Below are positions 20,606 through 31,429 of a DNA stretch of 64,000 nucleotides, piece by piece. The position numbers and the translations under genes were made by a program. The notes beneath the pieces were generated by a model. That model saw only the letters and a list, made by a program, of their open reading frames with translations. It was not told the DNA's origin and did no database searches. Every line of letters begins with the position of its first letter. The stretch's first letter is position 1. Source of the DNA: Eublepharis macularius. Taxonomy: Eukaryota; Chordata; Lepidosauria; Squamata; Eublepharidae. The stretch lies in NCBI RefSeq assembly GCF_028583425.1, contig NC_072791.1, positions 15,023,868 to 15,087,867 of the forward strand. The letters run 5' to 3'.

Positions 20606-21467
20606 GAACGATACTCACTCTCTTGTCCTCCGCAGAGGAAGGGCGGGATAAATACATGACAGATAAAATCACTCTGATAACTAGGAGAAACAGCCCAGAG
20701 GGTGGAAGTCGTTTCTCACAACTTGACACAACGAAATAGCTCTTTTAAAGTCTCGGCATGACTCATCTTCCACATTTCATGATTTCTCCGGCTGGGCCTT
20801 CGAGCGATCTTGCGATTCCCACTGATATTACATAAACCAGGTTGCCAAGGCAATAGAACCTGAAAAAAAACCACACATGGCAACCAAATTCACATGGCAC
20901 CACTAAAACGGAGATTTGGGTTGAAGCAGAGTTGTTTCTTTTTTTTACCTCTGAATCACTGGGGGTGAGGAGCCTTCAGTGAAACCCTATGCACAGTAAT
21001 TCAGAAGTAAGTCCTGCTTCGTTCAGTGGGGCATACAGGCAATGAAGCGCGCCGCAACTTACAGCCCTGGGCACCTGCTGACCAACAGGCACAGTTACAA
21101 GAAGGGCCCAGGAGCAGGCACACAACTTAAGAATCAAAAACTCAAGAGACGTACGGATGACGTTCTACCTGGAAGGTCGGCAGGTCTGTTTTCATTTTGC
21201 TGAATCGCAGTTGAGAATCAGGCACAGAACGCTCACTGGCCCATAAGACTGGGAAAGGAGGCTTTAGCACATGGGAATAACATCGGATGAATCAGTTCAC
21301 TCAACGCACAATTCATTTTATCAAGCTCATCCCACAAGGCACAGAGAAAGCCATTAGCTCCGATGGCTTCAAAAGGCAACTGGACCAACTGAGGAAGGAG
21401 AAGCCTGTAATGTACCGGAGCCGGTAAGATGTGTGAAAACGGCCATGGTATGCCATTTCCATGGCTC
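20606..21467. other. No gene; short palindromic fragment
   Basis: 20980-21060 (AACCCTATGCACAGTAATTC, then AGTAAGTCCTGCTTC) resembles the short amniote-wide palindromic elements noted at 42560. Nothing else is recognised. Confidence 0.4.
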
Positions 21468-21585
21468 TATAATCCTGGTCTTCTTTGGAGGTCTCCCATC
21501 AAATTACTAACCAAGGCTGACCTTGCTTATCTTCCAAGATCTGCCAAGATCGGGCTTGCCTGGACTATCCAGGTCAGGACATCTT
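21468..21585 (-). repeat. 5S rRNA-derived SINE, head part
   Basis: GGAGGTCTCCCATCAAATTA and CCAAGGCTGACCTTGCTTAT are the reverse of the 5S-derived head. The body and tail are missing. Confidence 0.75.
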
Positions 21586-21589
21586 CATC

Positions 21590-21800
21590 ATACACCTTGC
21601 TTATTTATCTCGTACCTTTTTATCACTCTCTTCCTCCAAGGAACTTGGCGTAGCATCTCACATTCCCCCCCAACTCCATTTTATCCTCACAACAACCCTG
21701 TGAGGTAGGTTCAACTGAGAAAGTATGACTGGCCCAAGGTCACCCGGCGAATTCCTATGGCAGAGTGAGGATCATAGCCCAGCACTCTAACCCAAGGTGC
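21590..21800 (-). repeat. Sauria-like tRNA SINE, reverse
   Basis: TATCCTCACAACAACCCTGT, then GGCCCAAGGTCACCCGGCGA, with the head side at the right. Confidence 0.6.
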
Positions 21801-23334
21801 CCGCAACCTTTTCTAATTAAAGAGCTAAACGACCTCAAAATCCAGAGCGACAAAGAGCCAGTATTAGAAAGCCTATTTGTATAACTGAAACTAACAACTT
21901 AACATCACCGATAATTGACCTGCTGATTAATAACCCATAAAATTCCCACCCTGGTGGTTATGAGTCCTTTATTAGGAAGTGGCACGCTCAAGGTCTCGCA
22001 GGAAGTAATAAGTACACACAGGAGCCTGCCTGCATGAATCTGTTCACCTCTCTCATTTCCCTTTTTGGAAAGCATCTCTAAGAAGCCTTTTGAGACCCAC
22101 AGAGGTCTTTGCCATTCCCTTCACATACTGGTTATTCTAGTCTCCCCTAACTGGCCAATTTTCCTTAAAGCTTTCATTCTCCTTTTAAAAGAACCCTATT
22201 TGGTTCCATAATGAGCCTGATGGAGCCATAAGGTTGCATACCCCTCTACTATATCCCGGTGGCATATTATTATTATAATGGATTGCATTTACTCCAGATC
22301 AGAAGAACGTGTCATGCCTTCATTAGGCCACTTGATGGCACTAAGCAGCCATCCTTCCGTGAAATCTCTGCCAGTCCTAAACTTTACCAGGGTGCTACGC
22401 TGGAGCACCACCTCTCAGCGGAGAGGCGGCCAGTTTCTGATGCTAGCAAAGCACCCACCTTTTAGTTATTTACAAAACGGAAATATTTAAAACAAATTTC
22501 CAAAACATGTTCTCAGCAGGGCATGTACATGTCAAGGGAGAACGCGTCCGTCACAAGGACTCCTGAACGGCACAGAGCGGGGCGCAGGCTCTGCACTCAG
22601 GAACACGTGGTACACTGCTTAGGGATGCCCAGCAGCCATGCAGCCATTCAATCCCACAGGTGGCAAGGCAAATTTCATGCAAAGAAGCATACCCAGTCAT
22701 TGAGTGATTCCGCACACGTTGGATAATACACTTTCAATGCACTTTATCAGTCGTTTGAGGTGGATTCTTTGTTCCGCACACGAAAAAATCTGTTCCAAAT
22801 TCAAGAGGACCAGCCACCAAGGATCAAGCCATAACCCCCTTCCTTCATTTGCACAACCCCACCTAAATTTCCATCTCTTTAAAATTTGACGTTTTGAGAA
22901 CTGGTCCCCCGGGGTACTGTTATTAGAGTTTGTCCACCATGGCTCTCTGGGAAAGATGAACTTTGCACCCCTGATTTGACCGAGATGCTGAAAGCATTCT
23001 GGTTTTTCAAAGACCTTTTGCTTGCACCTGAAGAGTGTAAGACAATAAAGTTCAACTTCTGTTCATTTTCATTGGCCTCGCACAGGAATGGCTGATCTTC
23101 TCTCCCCCACGATGACTTCAACGTGTAATTTGTTTGCACGGAAATCATTGGTGCAGCGAAACAAACACCACCATGCCCAAATCTTGATACAACCACGAGA
23201 GCCAGCATGGTGCAGTGTTTTTTGTTTTTAAAAAAACCAAGTTTGTAGCCTATTGCAAGGTTTATTGGACAAGTTACCGTCTCTTGTTGCATTATCTACT
23301 TTTCTAATCCCATTTTCTTCATTGTTAATATAAC
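21801..23334. other. No gene recognised
   Basis: 22700-22790 has GATTCCGCACACGTTGGATA and TTTGTTCCGCACACG, a possible short element with GTTCCGCACACG-like ends. 23190-23230 holds a few bases of a SINE head. Open frames here match nothing known. Confidence 0.35.
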
Positions 23335-23512
23335 CTCCGATACCGTTCTCCTTCCTCCCCTCTGTTTTACATTGTTTTTCTTACTTTTGCAACACTCATC
23401 CTATTGCATCGTTCCCTGGAGGTCTCATGCTGCCTGATTACATTGTTTTTATAACACATAGGCTACCTTATGTCTCAGCGAGAAGGGTGGGCTTAAATAA
23501 GCTAAATAAATG
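23335..23512 (+). repeat. LINE-like 3' tail
   Basis: Ends CTTATGTCTCAGCGAGAAGG and GTGGGCTTAAATAAGCTAAA, a diverged member of the family at 2365. Confidence 0.45.
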
Positions 23513-23574
23513 AGTAAGTAGTTTGTGTTACACCATGGCCAGGGACACCCAGGCTCGGCTCCCTACTTTGCCAT

Positions 23575-23920
23575 TAGAGTCGCCAGGTCCCCTTGCCCTC
23601 CTGGCGGGAGGGTGGGGGACCCTAGACTTACTTTACCAGTGCAATGATGTCACTTCCAGGAAGTGACATCATCCTGCAAGACTGAGAGCATGCCTGCGTT
23701 TTGCTGCAGGCTGATTTGGGCCTCAAATAGGTCAGCCTATTTGGGGCCCAAATCAGCCTGCTGCGAAGCACTGGAGTACTTTCAGGATGGTGATGGAGGC
23801 CTGTTTTCTGCCTTTCCCCCTCCAGCCAGGTTAGCTGTGGCAGGGGGTAAAAGATGGGAGCAGGAGATCCCCCGCTCCCACCAAGGGAATGGGATCCCTA
23901 TTTGCCATGCAGTTCCCTGA
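23575..23920. repeat. Repeat with internal palindromes
   Basis: GTCGCCAGGTCCCCTTGCCC opens it. CACTTCCAGGAAGTGACATC is a local palindrome, and GGCTGATTTGGGCC at 23710 is inverted at 23740-23757 (GGGCCCAAATCAGCC). The start resembles the GGGTTGCCA-ended elements at 31890-32410. I cannot place it in a superfamily. Confidence 0.45.
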
Positions 23921-23944
23921 ACATAAGACTCAAGAATCCTGCTG

Positions 23945-24215
23945 GATCATGTCAGCGGTCCATCCATTCCTGCATCCTTTCTGACTCAGTGGCTGGACCG
24001 TTACACAGGAGGGACAAAAACATGGCACAGGGGCTGAGGCCTTCCCCTGATGTTGCCTCTTGGCAGTGGTATTCACAGGTTGACTGCCTCTGTGCATGGA
24101 GGTTCCCTTTAATCTGAAAACTGCTTTGGCCACTAAGAGGAACAGGATGCTGGACTAGATTGACCACTGGTCTGATCCAGCGGGGCTCTTCTCGTGTTCT
24201 CAATCACCAGGGCTA
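23945..24215 (+). repeat. CR1-type LINE 3' end (older subfamily)
   Basis: GGATGCTGGACTAGATTGAC, TGGTCTGATCCAGCGGGGCT, CTTCTCGTGTTCTC, the same end as 56990-57090. Confidence 0.7.
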
Positions 24216-24307
24216 GTAACCATTGATGGAGCTCTCCTCCATAAACCTGCCTCATTCCCACTTAAAACAACCTCTACATCCCCTGGCAGCGAAATCCACC
24301 GTAAGCG

Positions 24308-24391
24308 CTGCAGTCCTAAACACAATTACTCTAATCTAAGCCCATTGATTGCAGTGGGTTGAGACTGGAGTAACTCTGCTTAGGATTGCAC
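24308..24391. mobile_element. 84-bp palindromic MITE
   Basis: CTGCAGTCCTAAACACAATT opposes GGAGTAACTCTGCTTAGGAT, TGCAC, with AAGCCCATTGATTGCAGTGG at the loop. Sister copy at 60677-60760 and a half copy at 32765. Confidence 0.65.
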
Positions 24392-24479
24392 TGTTAGTTA
24401 CGCATCGAAGACAGAAATATTTCCTTTTGTCCCTCTGGAATCTATTGCCCAGCAGCTTCACTGAGTTCTAGTATTATGG

Positions 24480-24850
24480 GAAAGGGAGAAAGAAGTTATC
24501 TCTACTGACTCTCTCTGCCCCACGCATACCTTTATAAACCTCTATCATGTCTTTCCTTAGTCTTAAAAAAAAATGGAAAAGTCCCAAACTTTCCCATCTT
24601 TCCTCATAGCAAAGGTGTTCCGACCTCTTAATCATCTTGGTTGCCTTCCTTTCTACCTTTTTTCAGTTCTGCGATATCCTTTTTGAGATATGCTGACCAG
24701 AACTGTACAGAGTGTACCAAATGGGGCCGGACCGTATCTCTATACAAGGGCATTACAGTTTGGGCATTTTATTTTCAACCCCTTTCCCAATAATCCAGTA
24801 TGGTGTTTCCCTTTTTCATCACCAGGTGACCTTCGGCCTAGCCTACTTTA
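24480..24850 (-). repeat. CR1-type LINE interior, reverse
   Basis: CCAGAACTGTACAGAGTGTA, then CCAAATGGGGCCGGACC, and TACCTTTATAAACCTCTATC are the reverse of the LINE segment seen in sense at 56500-56660 (ACTGTGTACAGTTCTGGTTA and GAGATTTATAAACG). Confidence 0.65.
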
Positions 24851-24959
24851 CAGGGTTATTGTGAAGATACACTGGTGGAGCGCTGAGATCACATGTTCTA
24901 CTCTTGTGCGCCTTCATGAAAAGGTGGAAGCAAATATGTAAATTTTTTATAGCTGTAAA

Positions 24960-25511
24960 CAGGGCTGGATCTATGTTTGCCAGTGCCCAGGGCAACCGAA
25001 GTCCGGCCCCTCGTCCGCGTGCACAGCGTGCACGCGCTCCTGGCACTGCATGATGACGTCGCTCCATGACATCATCACGCAGGCGGCACGTGCAGCCCCG
25101 CAGCAAGCCGGCTGTCCCGGCGCACCGCAGAGCTGGCGGCGGCAGTGCGAGTGGCTGGGAGGCCACCCGCACCATTCGCCTGCCCCGCAGGACAAGGGGC
25201 GGTCAGCTTGCCACACGCCCCTTGTCCTGCTGGGCAGGCAAATGGCGTAAATGGCCTCCCAGCCACCCGTGCTGCCTTTTGCCTGCCCAGCAGGACAAGC
25301 GGCATGTGGCAAGCCGGCCGCCTCTTGTCCTGCTGGGCAAGCAAATGGCGCGGGTGGCCTCCCAACCACCCGCACTGCCACCACCAGCTTTGCAGGACAG
25401 GGGGCGTGCTTGCCACTCACACGCTCCTGGGGTGGCAGCTGCACCCGGCGCCCCCTCTTTGGCGGTGCCGGGGGCAGACTACCCCCCCTGCCCCCCGTCG
25501 ATCCGGCCCTG
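24960..25511. mobile_element. hAT-type nonautonomous transposon, GC-rich
   Basis: 552 bp. The ends are CAGGGCTGGATC and GATCCGGCCCTG, inverted with one mismatch. GCTGTAAA occurs at 24952-24959 and at 25512-25519, a perfect 8-bp target duplication as hAT transposases make. The interior is very GC-rich, partly palindromic, and contains repeats of CCTTGTCCTGCTGGGCAGGC. It has many open frames but no transposase. Confidence 0.87.
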
Positions 25512-25544
25512 GCTGTAAATATATTTTGGAGAGGGGCTATGGGT

Positions 25545-25672
25545 CACGTCCTCCAGTTTGCAGGATCTGAGCAAATCTGTTAATGATAGGACGTTTTGGA
25601 GGTCTTTCATTCATAGGGTTGCCATAGGTTGGAAGTGACTTGACAGAATAACATACACACTATGGGTCTGTG
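25545..25672 (+). repeat. BovB LINE 3' end
   Basis: GTCACGTCCTCCAGTTTGCA, TTTTGGAGGTCTTTCATTCA and TTGCCATAGGTTGGAAGTGA, then ACATACACAC, parallel to 15412-15535. Confidence 0.82.
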
Positions 25673-25796
25673 GCAGAGCCCCTGCTTTGAATGAAAGAAG
25701 TCCCTTGGAGTCTCCAGTCTTGAAAGCATCGCATTAGCTGGGGCTGCATAAGATCTTGGAATCCTGCTGTCAGACAGAGGGAATACTCCTCGCTTA

Positions 25797-26168
25797 GAGC
25801 CAAGCTACAAGAGATGAATTACACGAGGCAGAGCACATGAAGGGAGTCGCAATGTTAGCCAGGAAGCTGAGTTTTAAAAGAGATCGGAAGGCTCTGTCAA
25901 TTTCCCCTCTCTACAGCCCCAGGAGATCCCTGCTCAGAGGGTTTGTTTATTTCCTCTTTGCCTCTCAAAAGGGGAGGTGAAACTGACAGAGCCTTTCAGA
26001 GGCAAAGAGGAAATTAACAAACCCTCTGAGGAGCCATCTTCCCTGGCTCTGTGGAGAGGAGAAATTGACAGAGTCCTCCAATCTCTTTTAAAACTCAGCT
26101 TCCCTGCTAACACTGCGACTCCCTTCACATGCTCCTCCTCATGTAATTCGTCTCTTGTAGCTTAGCTC
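25797..26168. mobile_element. 372-bp foldback MITE, TTA target duplication
   Basis: GAGCCAAGCTACAAGAGA at the left and TCTCTTGTAGCTTAGCTC at the right. TTA stands at 25794-25796 and 26169-26171. Almost the whole element folds back (CTGAGTTTTAAAAGAGATCG opposes ATCTCTTTTAAAACTCAGC). The second copy is 35241-36060, which is 371 bp once its nested insertion is subtracted. Confidence 0.82.
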
Positions 26169-26171
26169 TTA

Positions 26172-27195
26172 AATGGCTGAGCGGCCTGATTCAGTATAAG
26201 GTAGCTGCATACGTCACAGCGAGTAAAACACACTCATACGGCCTTACCCAGTACAGCTTTCTCCCTCTTTGCAAACCACAGGGCTTTGCACAATTAAGAA
26301 AAACATGGATCCTCGGAATCTACCCGCTGCTCTTTTCAACCCTGTGCAAAAGTAGGAATATCAATCTGGCACGAACTTCTTTGCCACACAGTGACTATCG
26401 CATTCTCATGGCTAACATATCGTTCCCCAATTCTGCCAGATAAGCAGGACCTCGAGATACCTTCTCTTGCTTGTTGTGTTCATAACTGATTGTTTACATG
26501 AGCCATTTGCTGGTCCCAAGTTCAATCGCCAAGTCTGTAATGCTGTCAATTGGTTTGTCGCTTATCAGTTACAAGGTACTTCCCACTGGCCTTCATAAAC
26601 ACTTTCGGCACGTGCCATGGCATAAACCAATAATAGCCATAATCTTGGCAATAAGTGCAGACTTTGAAACAATCCGGAAACGAGAGAGCCCTCTGAGGTG
26701 TGGAGGAGACAGAGCTATCGCTACATGTTGCCTTAATAATTAATAAAACATTTTTCACATGCGAAGTTCTTCACAACACACGTGTCATTTGTCCTCACAA
26801 GACGTCTGAGAAAGATCATTACATTTGTTGTCTACCAAAGGCCGAGTGACTTCCCCAAACCCACTTGGCTCACCAGAGATTTGAACCAAGGCATCAGACG
26901 TTATTTTCCAGGCACACCTAGACACTAGCTCAGACCAGACATCACACTTTAACTACGGTTAGCTTGTGAAACCAGGATTTGGTTCACAGACAACTGGTGA
27001 AATCCTGCGCTGCCTCAACAAGCATTCGTTTCATTATCTTCTCTCTGCAGGACAAGCTAGGATACCTTTGGGCAGAATCTAATGAAAAGGTTCAGGTAGC
27101 AAGTGATATGAAATACTCTCCCTGGGACTGCAATGAGCTGCTGTCAGACTGAGTAGATGATACCGACCTCGATAAACCAAGAGCCTAACTCTGTC
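26172..27195. other. No gene recognised
   Basis: Opens with a fragment of the family D SINE tail (CCTGATTCAGTATAAGGTAG). The remainder is moderately AT-rich with no recognisable coding exon. Confidence 0.4.
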
Positions 27196-27198
27196 TCA

Positions 27199-27310
27199 GA
27201 GCCAAGCTGCAAGTGACTCCCGACACGAGGAGGACAAGTGTCCGTTTCCCAAAAGTTTTGACAGGAAGTGTAGACGTCTTGTCTGACTGCCGCTGCCAGC
27301 TCAGCTCCTT
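27199..27310. mobile_element. GAGCCAAGC MITE, left half
   Basis: GAGCCAAGCTGCAAGTGACT follows TCA (27196-27198) and continues parallel to 39197-39280 (AAGTTTTGACAGGAAGTGTA). No right end is found within about 700 bp. Confidence 0.55.
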
Positions 27311-28149
27311 CCCAGCCACTGGGGGCTGGAGTTTGCCAAGGAATTCACATAGATAACACCATAAAACTCGTCCAACTTGCAGAGTTGGAGGCACAGCGCC
27401 TGCATAGAGATTGCTAGTATTTACTACATACGATTATTACAACCCAGCGTGGCACTGGCAGGGTGCAGGGAGCTCACCTTCTCCCAGCCCAAGGGCGCCC
27501 CTGGCCGTTGCTGCTGCTCCAAGCCCCCTTACACTGTTTCACCACCAATTTGCAAAGCTGCCAGCAGCTGGGACAGTAGGGACCGCTCTGCTGGCAACGG
27601 TGCACCCCTTCTGGCCCAACTGTTCTCTTCTTCCGGCTGGCCGTTGAGAGCTCCCTGCCTCCTGTTGGATCCCATGCAGCTCTCCGGCCCGAGACAGGGC
27701 AGGAGGGGAGCCGCAGAGGCTTCCTCCGGATGATGAGGCGGCGGCAGGCAGGGCCCACAAAGGCCGGGCGGGCTGCGGTGGGGGTGAAGCAGGTGGAGGG
27801 CGGGCAAGATTAGGGAAGCTTCCTGCCCCACCTGCCGCCGCGTGGAAAGCTTCCTGCATGTGTCCACATGTCTGCATCCACGTATCATATGACATTATAG
27901 TCAAAGCTAACCATAGTTAATAAACCAACCGGATCTTTATTTGATAGTCTGCAATGATAGTTAGCAGAATGGCCTGCAAGTTAAGACAATCACACTAACT
28001 GTAGGTAGTATAACCATGGTTATACAACCACATCAGATCTGTGCTGTAATGGAAGATCTCTGCCAGTCACTGCCAATACTCAGGGCCAAAACAGATACTA
28101 TAGCAGACAAGAAAATCGTACCCTTGCGCCTAGTTCTTGCCATAAGGTC
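27311..28149. other. GC-rich, no gene recognised
   Basis: 27440-27860 is GC-rich with overlapping open frames on both strands up to 121 codons, of low complexity and without domains or splice signals I trust. It may be exon-like or repeat-derived. Confidence 0.35.
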
Positions 28150-28405
28150 TACAACAACAACAACATTCTATTTATATACCGCCTTTCAGGACAACTTAAC
28201 GCCCACTGAGAGGGCTTTACAAAGTATGTTATTATTATCCCCACAACAAAACACCCTGTGAGATGGGTGGGGCTGAGAGAGCTCTGCGAGAGCTGTGACT
28301 GACCCAAGGTCACCCAGCTGGCTTCGAGCAGAGGAGTGGGGAATCAAACCCGGCTCTCCAGATTAAACTTCTGCCGCTCTTAACCACGACACTAAACTGG
28401 CTCTA
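28150..28405 (-). repeat. tRNA-derived SINE, family A
   Basis: Reverse copy: TCTATTTATATACCGCCTTT on the tail side, GGGGAATCAAACC at the B box, and CCACGACACTAAACTGGCTC at the head. Confidence 0.86.
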
Positions 28406-28799
28406 GAGAAATTTAACATGTCGTGTGTATTTCAGAGCTGCCATGGGTGAGGCAACTACCAGAAGGTCATCAGCTGAGACCAATCAAAATGTTTCACTAA
28501 GTGTTACCGGGAGGGTAAGGGAACAGACCTGCACACAAGACTGCCACTTTCAGCAGCAGCCCTCCACGTACCTGAATGCCTCGTTCCACCCCAAGTCTAC
28601 AGACAATATTAGCAACCATACAGGTGCTACGGGCAACATTGGTACAAGTATGACATTTGAATACCACCATTCTGCCCCAGCAATCGAGATTTATGCTACC
28701 TACAAAATAATAACATGGCAAAAAGAGAAAGGCTGGGCAGAAGGAAACAACACAAATTCAAATGCTAACTCTTAGGTAACTCACAGCACATTCCTAAGA

Positions 28800-29345
28800 A
28801 TGTATTTATTTACTTACTTATTTATTTATATTCAATTTATATTCCACTCTCCCCACAACAGCAGGCTCAGGGCGGATTACAACTGACATACTGTTTAAAA
28901 TTACATTACACAGTTTATACAATTTAAAACCATAAAACTTTTAAAATACCGTAACTACAGTGTGTGTGTGCGCGCATGCGCACACGCGCGTGAGCGCCAA
29001 CCAACCACCCTTTAACCATCTCCAGAGCATTGTGGCAGGGAATATGTGAGAAATGGAGGGTGTCACTAGTAGGGAGGGCATGTGTTATGTTCACCTGGCC
29101 AGGGGGCACTGCCTAGCATCGACCATATGCCTGGCGGAACAGCTCTGTCTTACAGGCCCGGTGGAAAGATAACAAATCCCGCCGGGCCCTGGTCTAATTG
29201 GTCAGAGCGTTCTACCAGGTTGCGGCCAGGACCGAAAAAGGCCCTGGCCCTGGTTGATGGCAGGTGGGCCTCGGATCTTTAACAGATGTTTATCACTGGA
29301 ACGGAGAGTCCTCTGGGGTTCATAGGGGGAGAGGCGGTCCCGCAG
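28800..29345 (-). repeat. L2-type LINE, 3' part
   Basis: 29160-29280 is the reverse of 62520-62660 in the longer L2 copy (AAAAAGGCCCTGGCCCTGGT versus its complement). It encodes the end of the LINE protein, followed by the 3' UTR and the tail (ATTTATTTATATTCAATTTA, CAGGCTCAGGGCGG). 28406-28799 shows nothing I can name. Confidence 0.75.
28961..28999. other. Alternating purine-pyrimidine tract (Z-DNA prone)
   Basis: GTGTGTGTGTGCGCGCATGC, then GCACACGCGCGTGAGCGCC: about 36 bp of nearly unbroken purine-pyrimidine alternation, rich in CG steps, with the palindrome TGCGCGCATGCGCA at its centre. It lies in the 3' UTR region of an L2 copy. Confidence 0.75.
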
Positions 29346-29954
29346 ATACGCCAGTCCCAGTCCACATAGGAAGAAGTGTTACTCCAGTCTAAACTCACTG
29401 AAATAATTATCTTTCAGATAATGGCAACTGTCTCAAGAAAAAAGAAGAGGCACAGCTGCAAACAGCAAGCCAGGTGGATGGAGCAGGCCTCACTCTTTTT
29501 GCTGCAGTGAAGTTGAACAGCCAACAAAGGGGAGGAGTTGTGGGAGGGGATGTCGAAGTTAATAACGTTACGATATTATTTTCCTACTTCTTCCGATCAA
29601 CCTTTTTCCTGGGAAATGTACAAAAAATATTGTTTATTCACCACTGGGTTATGATTTCATGTACAGCTAGATGTTACTATACTAAGCTAAGAAGAGTAGC
29701 CATTTGCACATACTTAACAAACACCGGTCTAATAAAGACACGTGGATTACCCTGGGCAGGGCAGGGGGGGGGCAAAGAACACAGGTTCTTTTTAGCATGG
29801 TTCAGCATTTGGTGGGCATTCTGCATGTTTGCAGAATATGCCAATCGCAGAATATACAAGGAACCCAGGCAGATCATGAGAGGGAGGGCAGGAAGGGTTA
29901 CATCAGTGCTTAGTTCTTGGCTTTGGGGTCAGGGAGCAATTTTCCCCAAGCCAG
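29346..29954. other. No gene; repeated segment at 29690-29760
   Basis: AGCCATTTGCACATACTTAA, then AAAGACACGTGGATTACC is about three-quarters identical to 31430-31505. A 161-codon open frame crosses this segment and is not a convincing gene. Confidence 0.4.
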
Positions 29955-29959
29955 TTTAG

Positions 29960-30045
29960 CTGTGAATTGTGCATTGTGCAGGGGGTTGAACTAGATGACC
30001 CTGGAAGGTTCCTTCCAACCCTATGATTCTGTGATTCTATGATTT
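29960..30045 (+). repeat. CR1 LINE 3' end
   Basis: TTGTGCAGGGGGTTGAACTA, GATGACCCTGGAAGG, TCCTTCCAACCC and a TATGATTCTGTGATTCTATG tail. Confidence 0.85.
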
Positions 30046-30059
30046 ACCTTTTACGATTT

Positions 30060-30140
30060 CTGGATCAGCCCTTATGCCTATATCTGAAGAAGGGAACTCT
30101 GATTCTCAAAGGTGCTACCGGACCCAAATCTTGTCCTTTT
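30060..30140 (+). repeat. Penelope-like family, fragment
   Basis: ATATCTGAAGAAGGGAACTC, TGATTCTC, then AAAGGTGCTACCGGACCC: the ribozyme-like hairpin is directly joined to the outer part of the arm, with the middle deleted. Confidence 0.55.
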
Positions 30141-30567
30141 GGTTGGATGCTGAAGTCTCATTCTGGGGAGAAGCCAACTGGGGCTGATTTCCTCCTAACA
30201 TTCTGCTTCCTGCTCACATTGCTTTCTGAAACACATGCAAAGACCTCTAAAATTGTAGGGATGGGGTCTCAGGTGCTTCACTAACAAGTTGGGGATCATA
30301 GACTTCATCACCATTTTTGCCTCATATATTATCTGCTGCTTTAAATATGTACTCCTATGTACAACCATCGCTCCATGCTGTCTAATGTTACTCCTAGAAT
30401 TGATTATGTTTTGCTTCAGTATCTCTATTACGTCTTGGATCCTTGCTAATGCTATGTCTTTAAACTTGTATATGTTTACTTTATGGTATTGTATTGAAAT
30501 GTACTTACTTCATACTGGTTGTATTAACCTCATACTGTGTAATCCACCTTGAGTCTCAGTGAGAAAG

Positions 30568-30748
30568 ATCCAGAGGAGTTAGCCGTGTTCGTCTGTAGTA
30601 GCAAAATAGAAGAGAGTCCAGTAGCACCTTTAAGACTAACCAACTTTACTGTAGCATAAGCTTTCGAGAATCACAGTTCTCTTCGTCAGAGCTTAAAACT
30701 TATGCTACAGTAAAGTTGGTTAGTCTTAAAGGTGCTACTGGACTCTCT
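30568..30748. mobile_element. Penelope-like foldback, 12-bp target duplication
   Basis: 181 bp inserted in the LINE tail. TCAGTGAGAAAG occurs at 30556-30567 and at 30749-30760. The arms fold back: GTCCAGTAGCACCTTTAAGA opposes TCTTAAAGGTGCTACTGGAC, and AGTTGGTTAGT occurs in both. The left arm (minus strand) carries CTGACGA, stem and GAAAGC at 30654-30692. The right arm starts just past the hairpin. Confidence 0.82.
30654..30692 (-). ncRNA. Hammerhead-like motif, stem I incomplete
   Basis: On the minus strand: CTGACGA, extra A, GAGAAC with ATTCTC (5 bp), GAAA, GCTT and ATGC. The GCAT that should pair with ATGC is lost at the arm junction. Confidence 0.45.
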
Positions 30749-30929
30749 TCAGTGAGAAAGGCGGACTATAAATGATGTAAATAAATAAAAATAAATAAAT
30801 ACTAATTACAGGGAGAGGTACCCCTCATCAAGAACATACTCCCTTCTCGTCCTTTCACTGGATCCATTCTATCCACCCCCATCTCTTCTCGGTATGTCAC
30901 CTGATCTATTTTTTTTGTTATTTAATTCA

Positions 30930-31230
30930 GTTACTTTATTTATAGCCCACTTTTCTCACTGATACTCAAGGCAGACCACAGTGTGTGGGTCAGTACAGCC
31001 AAATTCAAAAGACATTTCAATAAACAGCGTAATAAGGTTTATAAATGCAAACTCGCAAAGGTTTAAAACCAGGAGGAATTCAATACAGAGCAGAAGAAAT
31101 GTTGAAACAGGGCACAAGTAATTCTAAGCCTGACACATCAAACGACATAGAAACTCCTTTTGCAAACCCGCCCACCTTCTCACAACAGCAGCGTCAGAAA
31201 GGTGTACAAGAGCCCAGGGATTTGTGCAGT
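30930..31230 (-). repeat. LINE-like tail family, reverse
   Basis: TTATTTATAGCCCACTTTTC, TCACTGATACTCAAGGCAGA, then body shared with 59160-59380 (TATAAATGCAA, GAAATTCAATACAGAG-like). Confidence 0.55.
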
Positions 31231-31429
31231 TTCTTTTACCAAATTAAGTCATACCTTTTAGGGATTTTATCGTTTATCAGAAGGGGAGACGTGATCTATC
31301 ACAGTTATACAAGGGAAACAGAGGAGGAAATTTTGACCCAGTGTAAAGGATCCTGCAGGTGTAGGAAACTCATTCCCTGGGAATCTAGCTGGGTCTTTAA
31401 GGTGCTACTGGACCCGAATCTTGCATTCT

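Larger units (their letters stand above)
30310..30795 (+). repeat. LINE-like 3' end, interrupted
   Basis: Same family as 2365, with the end GAGTCTCAGTGAGAAAG interrupted at 30567 and resumed at 30749 (TCAGTGAGAAAGGCGGACTA, TAAATGATG). It ends in an AAATAAATAAA tail. Confidence 0.65.

Noticed and set aside
25066-25570. Overlapping open frames of 110-157 codons on both strands
   Set aside because: They lie inside a GC-rich nonautonomous hAT-type element with exact ends and an 8-bp duplication.
27440-27860. CpG island or exon of an unknown gene
   Set aside because: GC-rich, but CpG is not as dense as at 31.5 or 32.6 kb, and the open frames are low-complexity on both strands. It is left as unassigned.
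29474-29959. 161-codon open frame
   Set aside because: No recognisable domain, crosses a segment repeated at 31430, and has no splice or promoter support.
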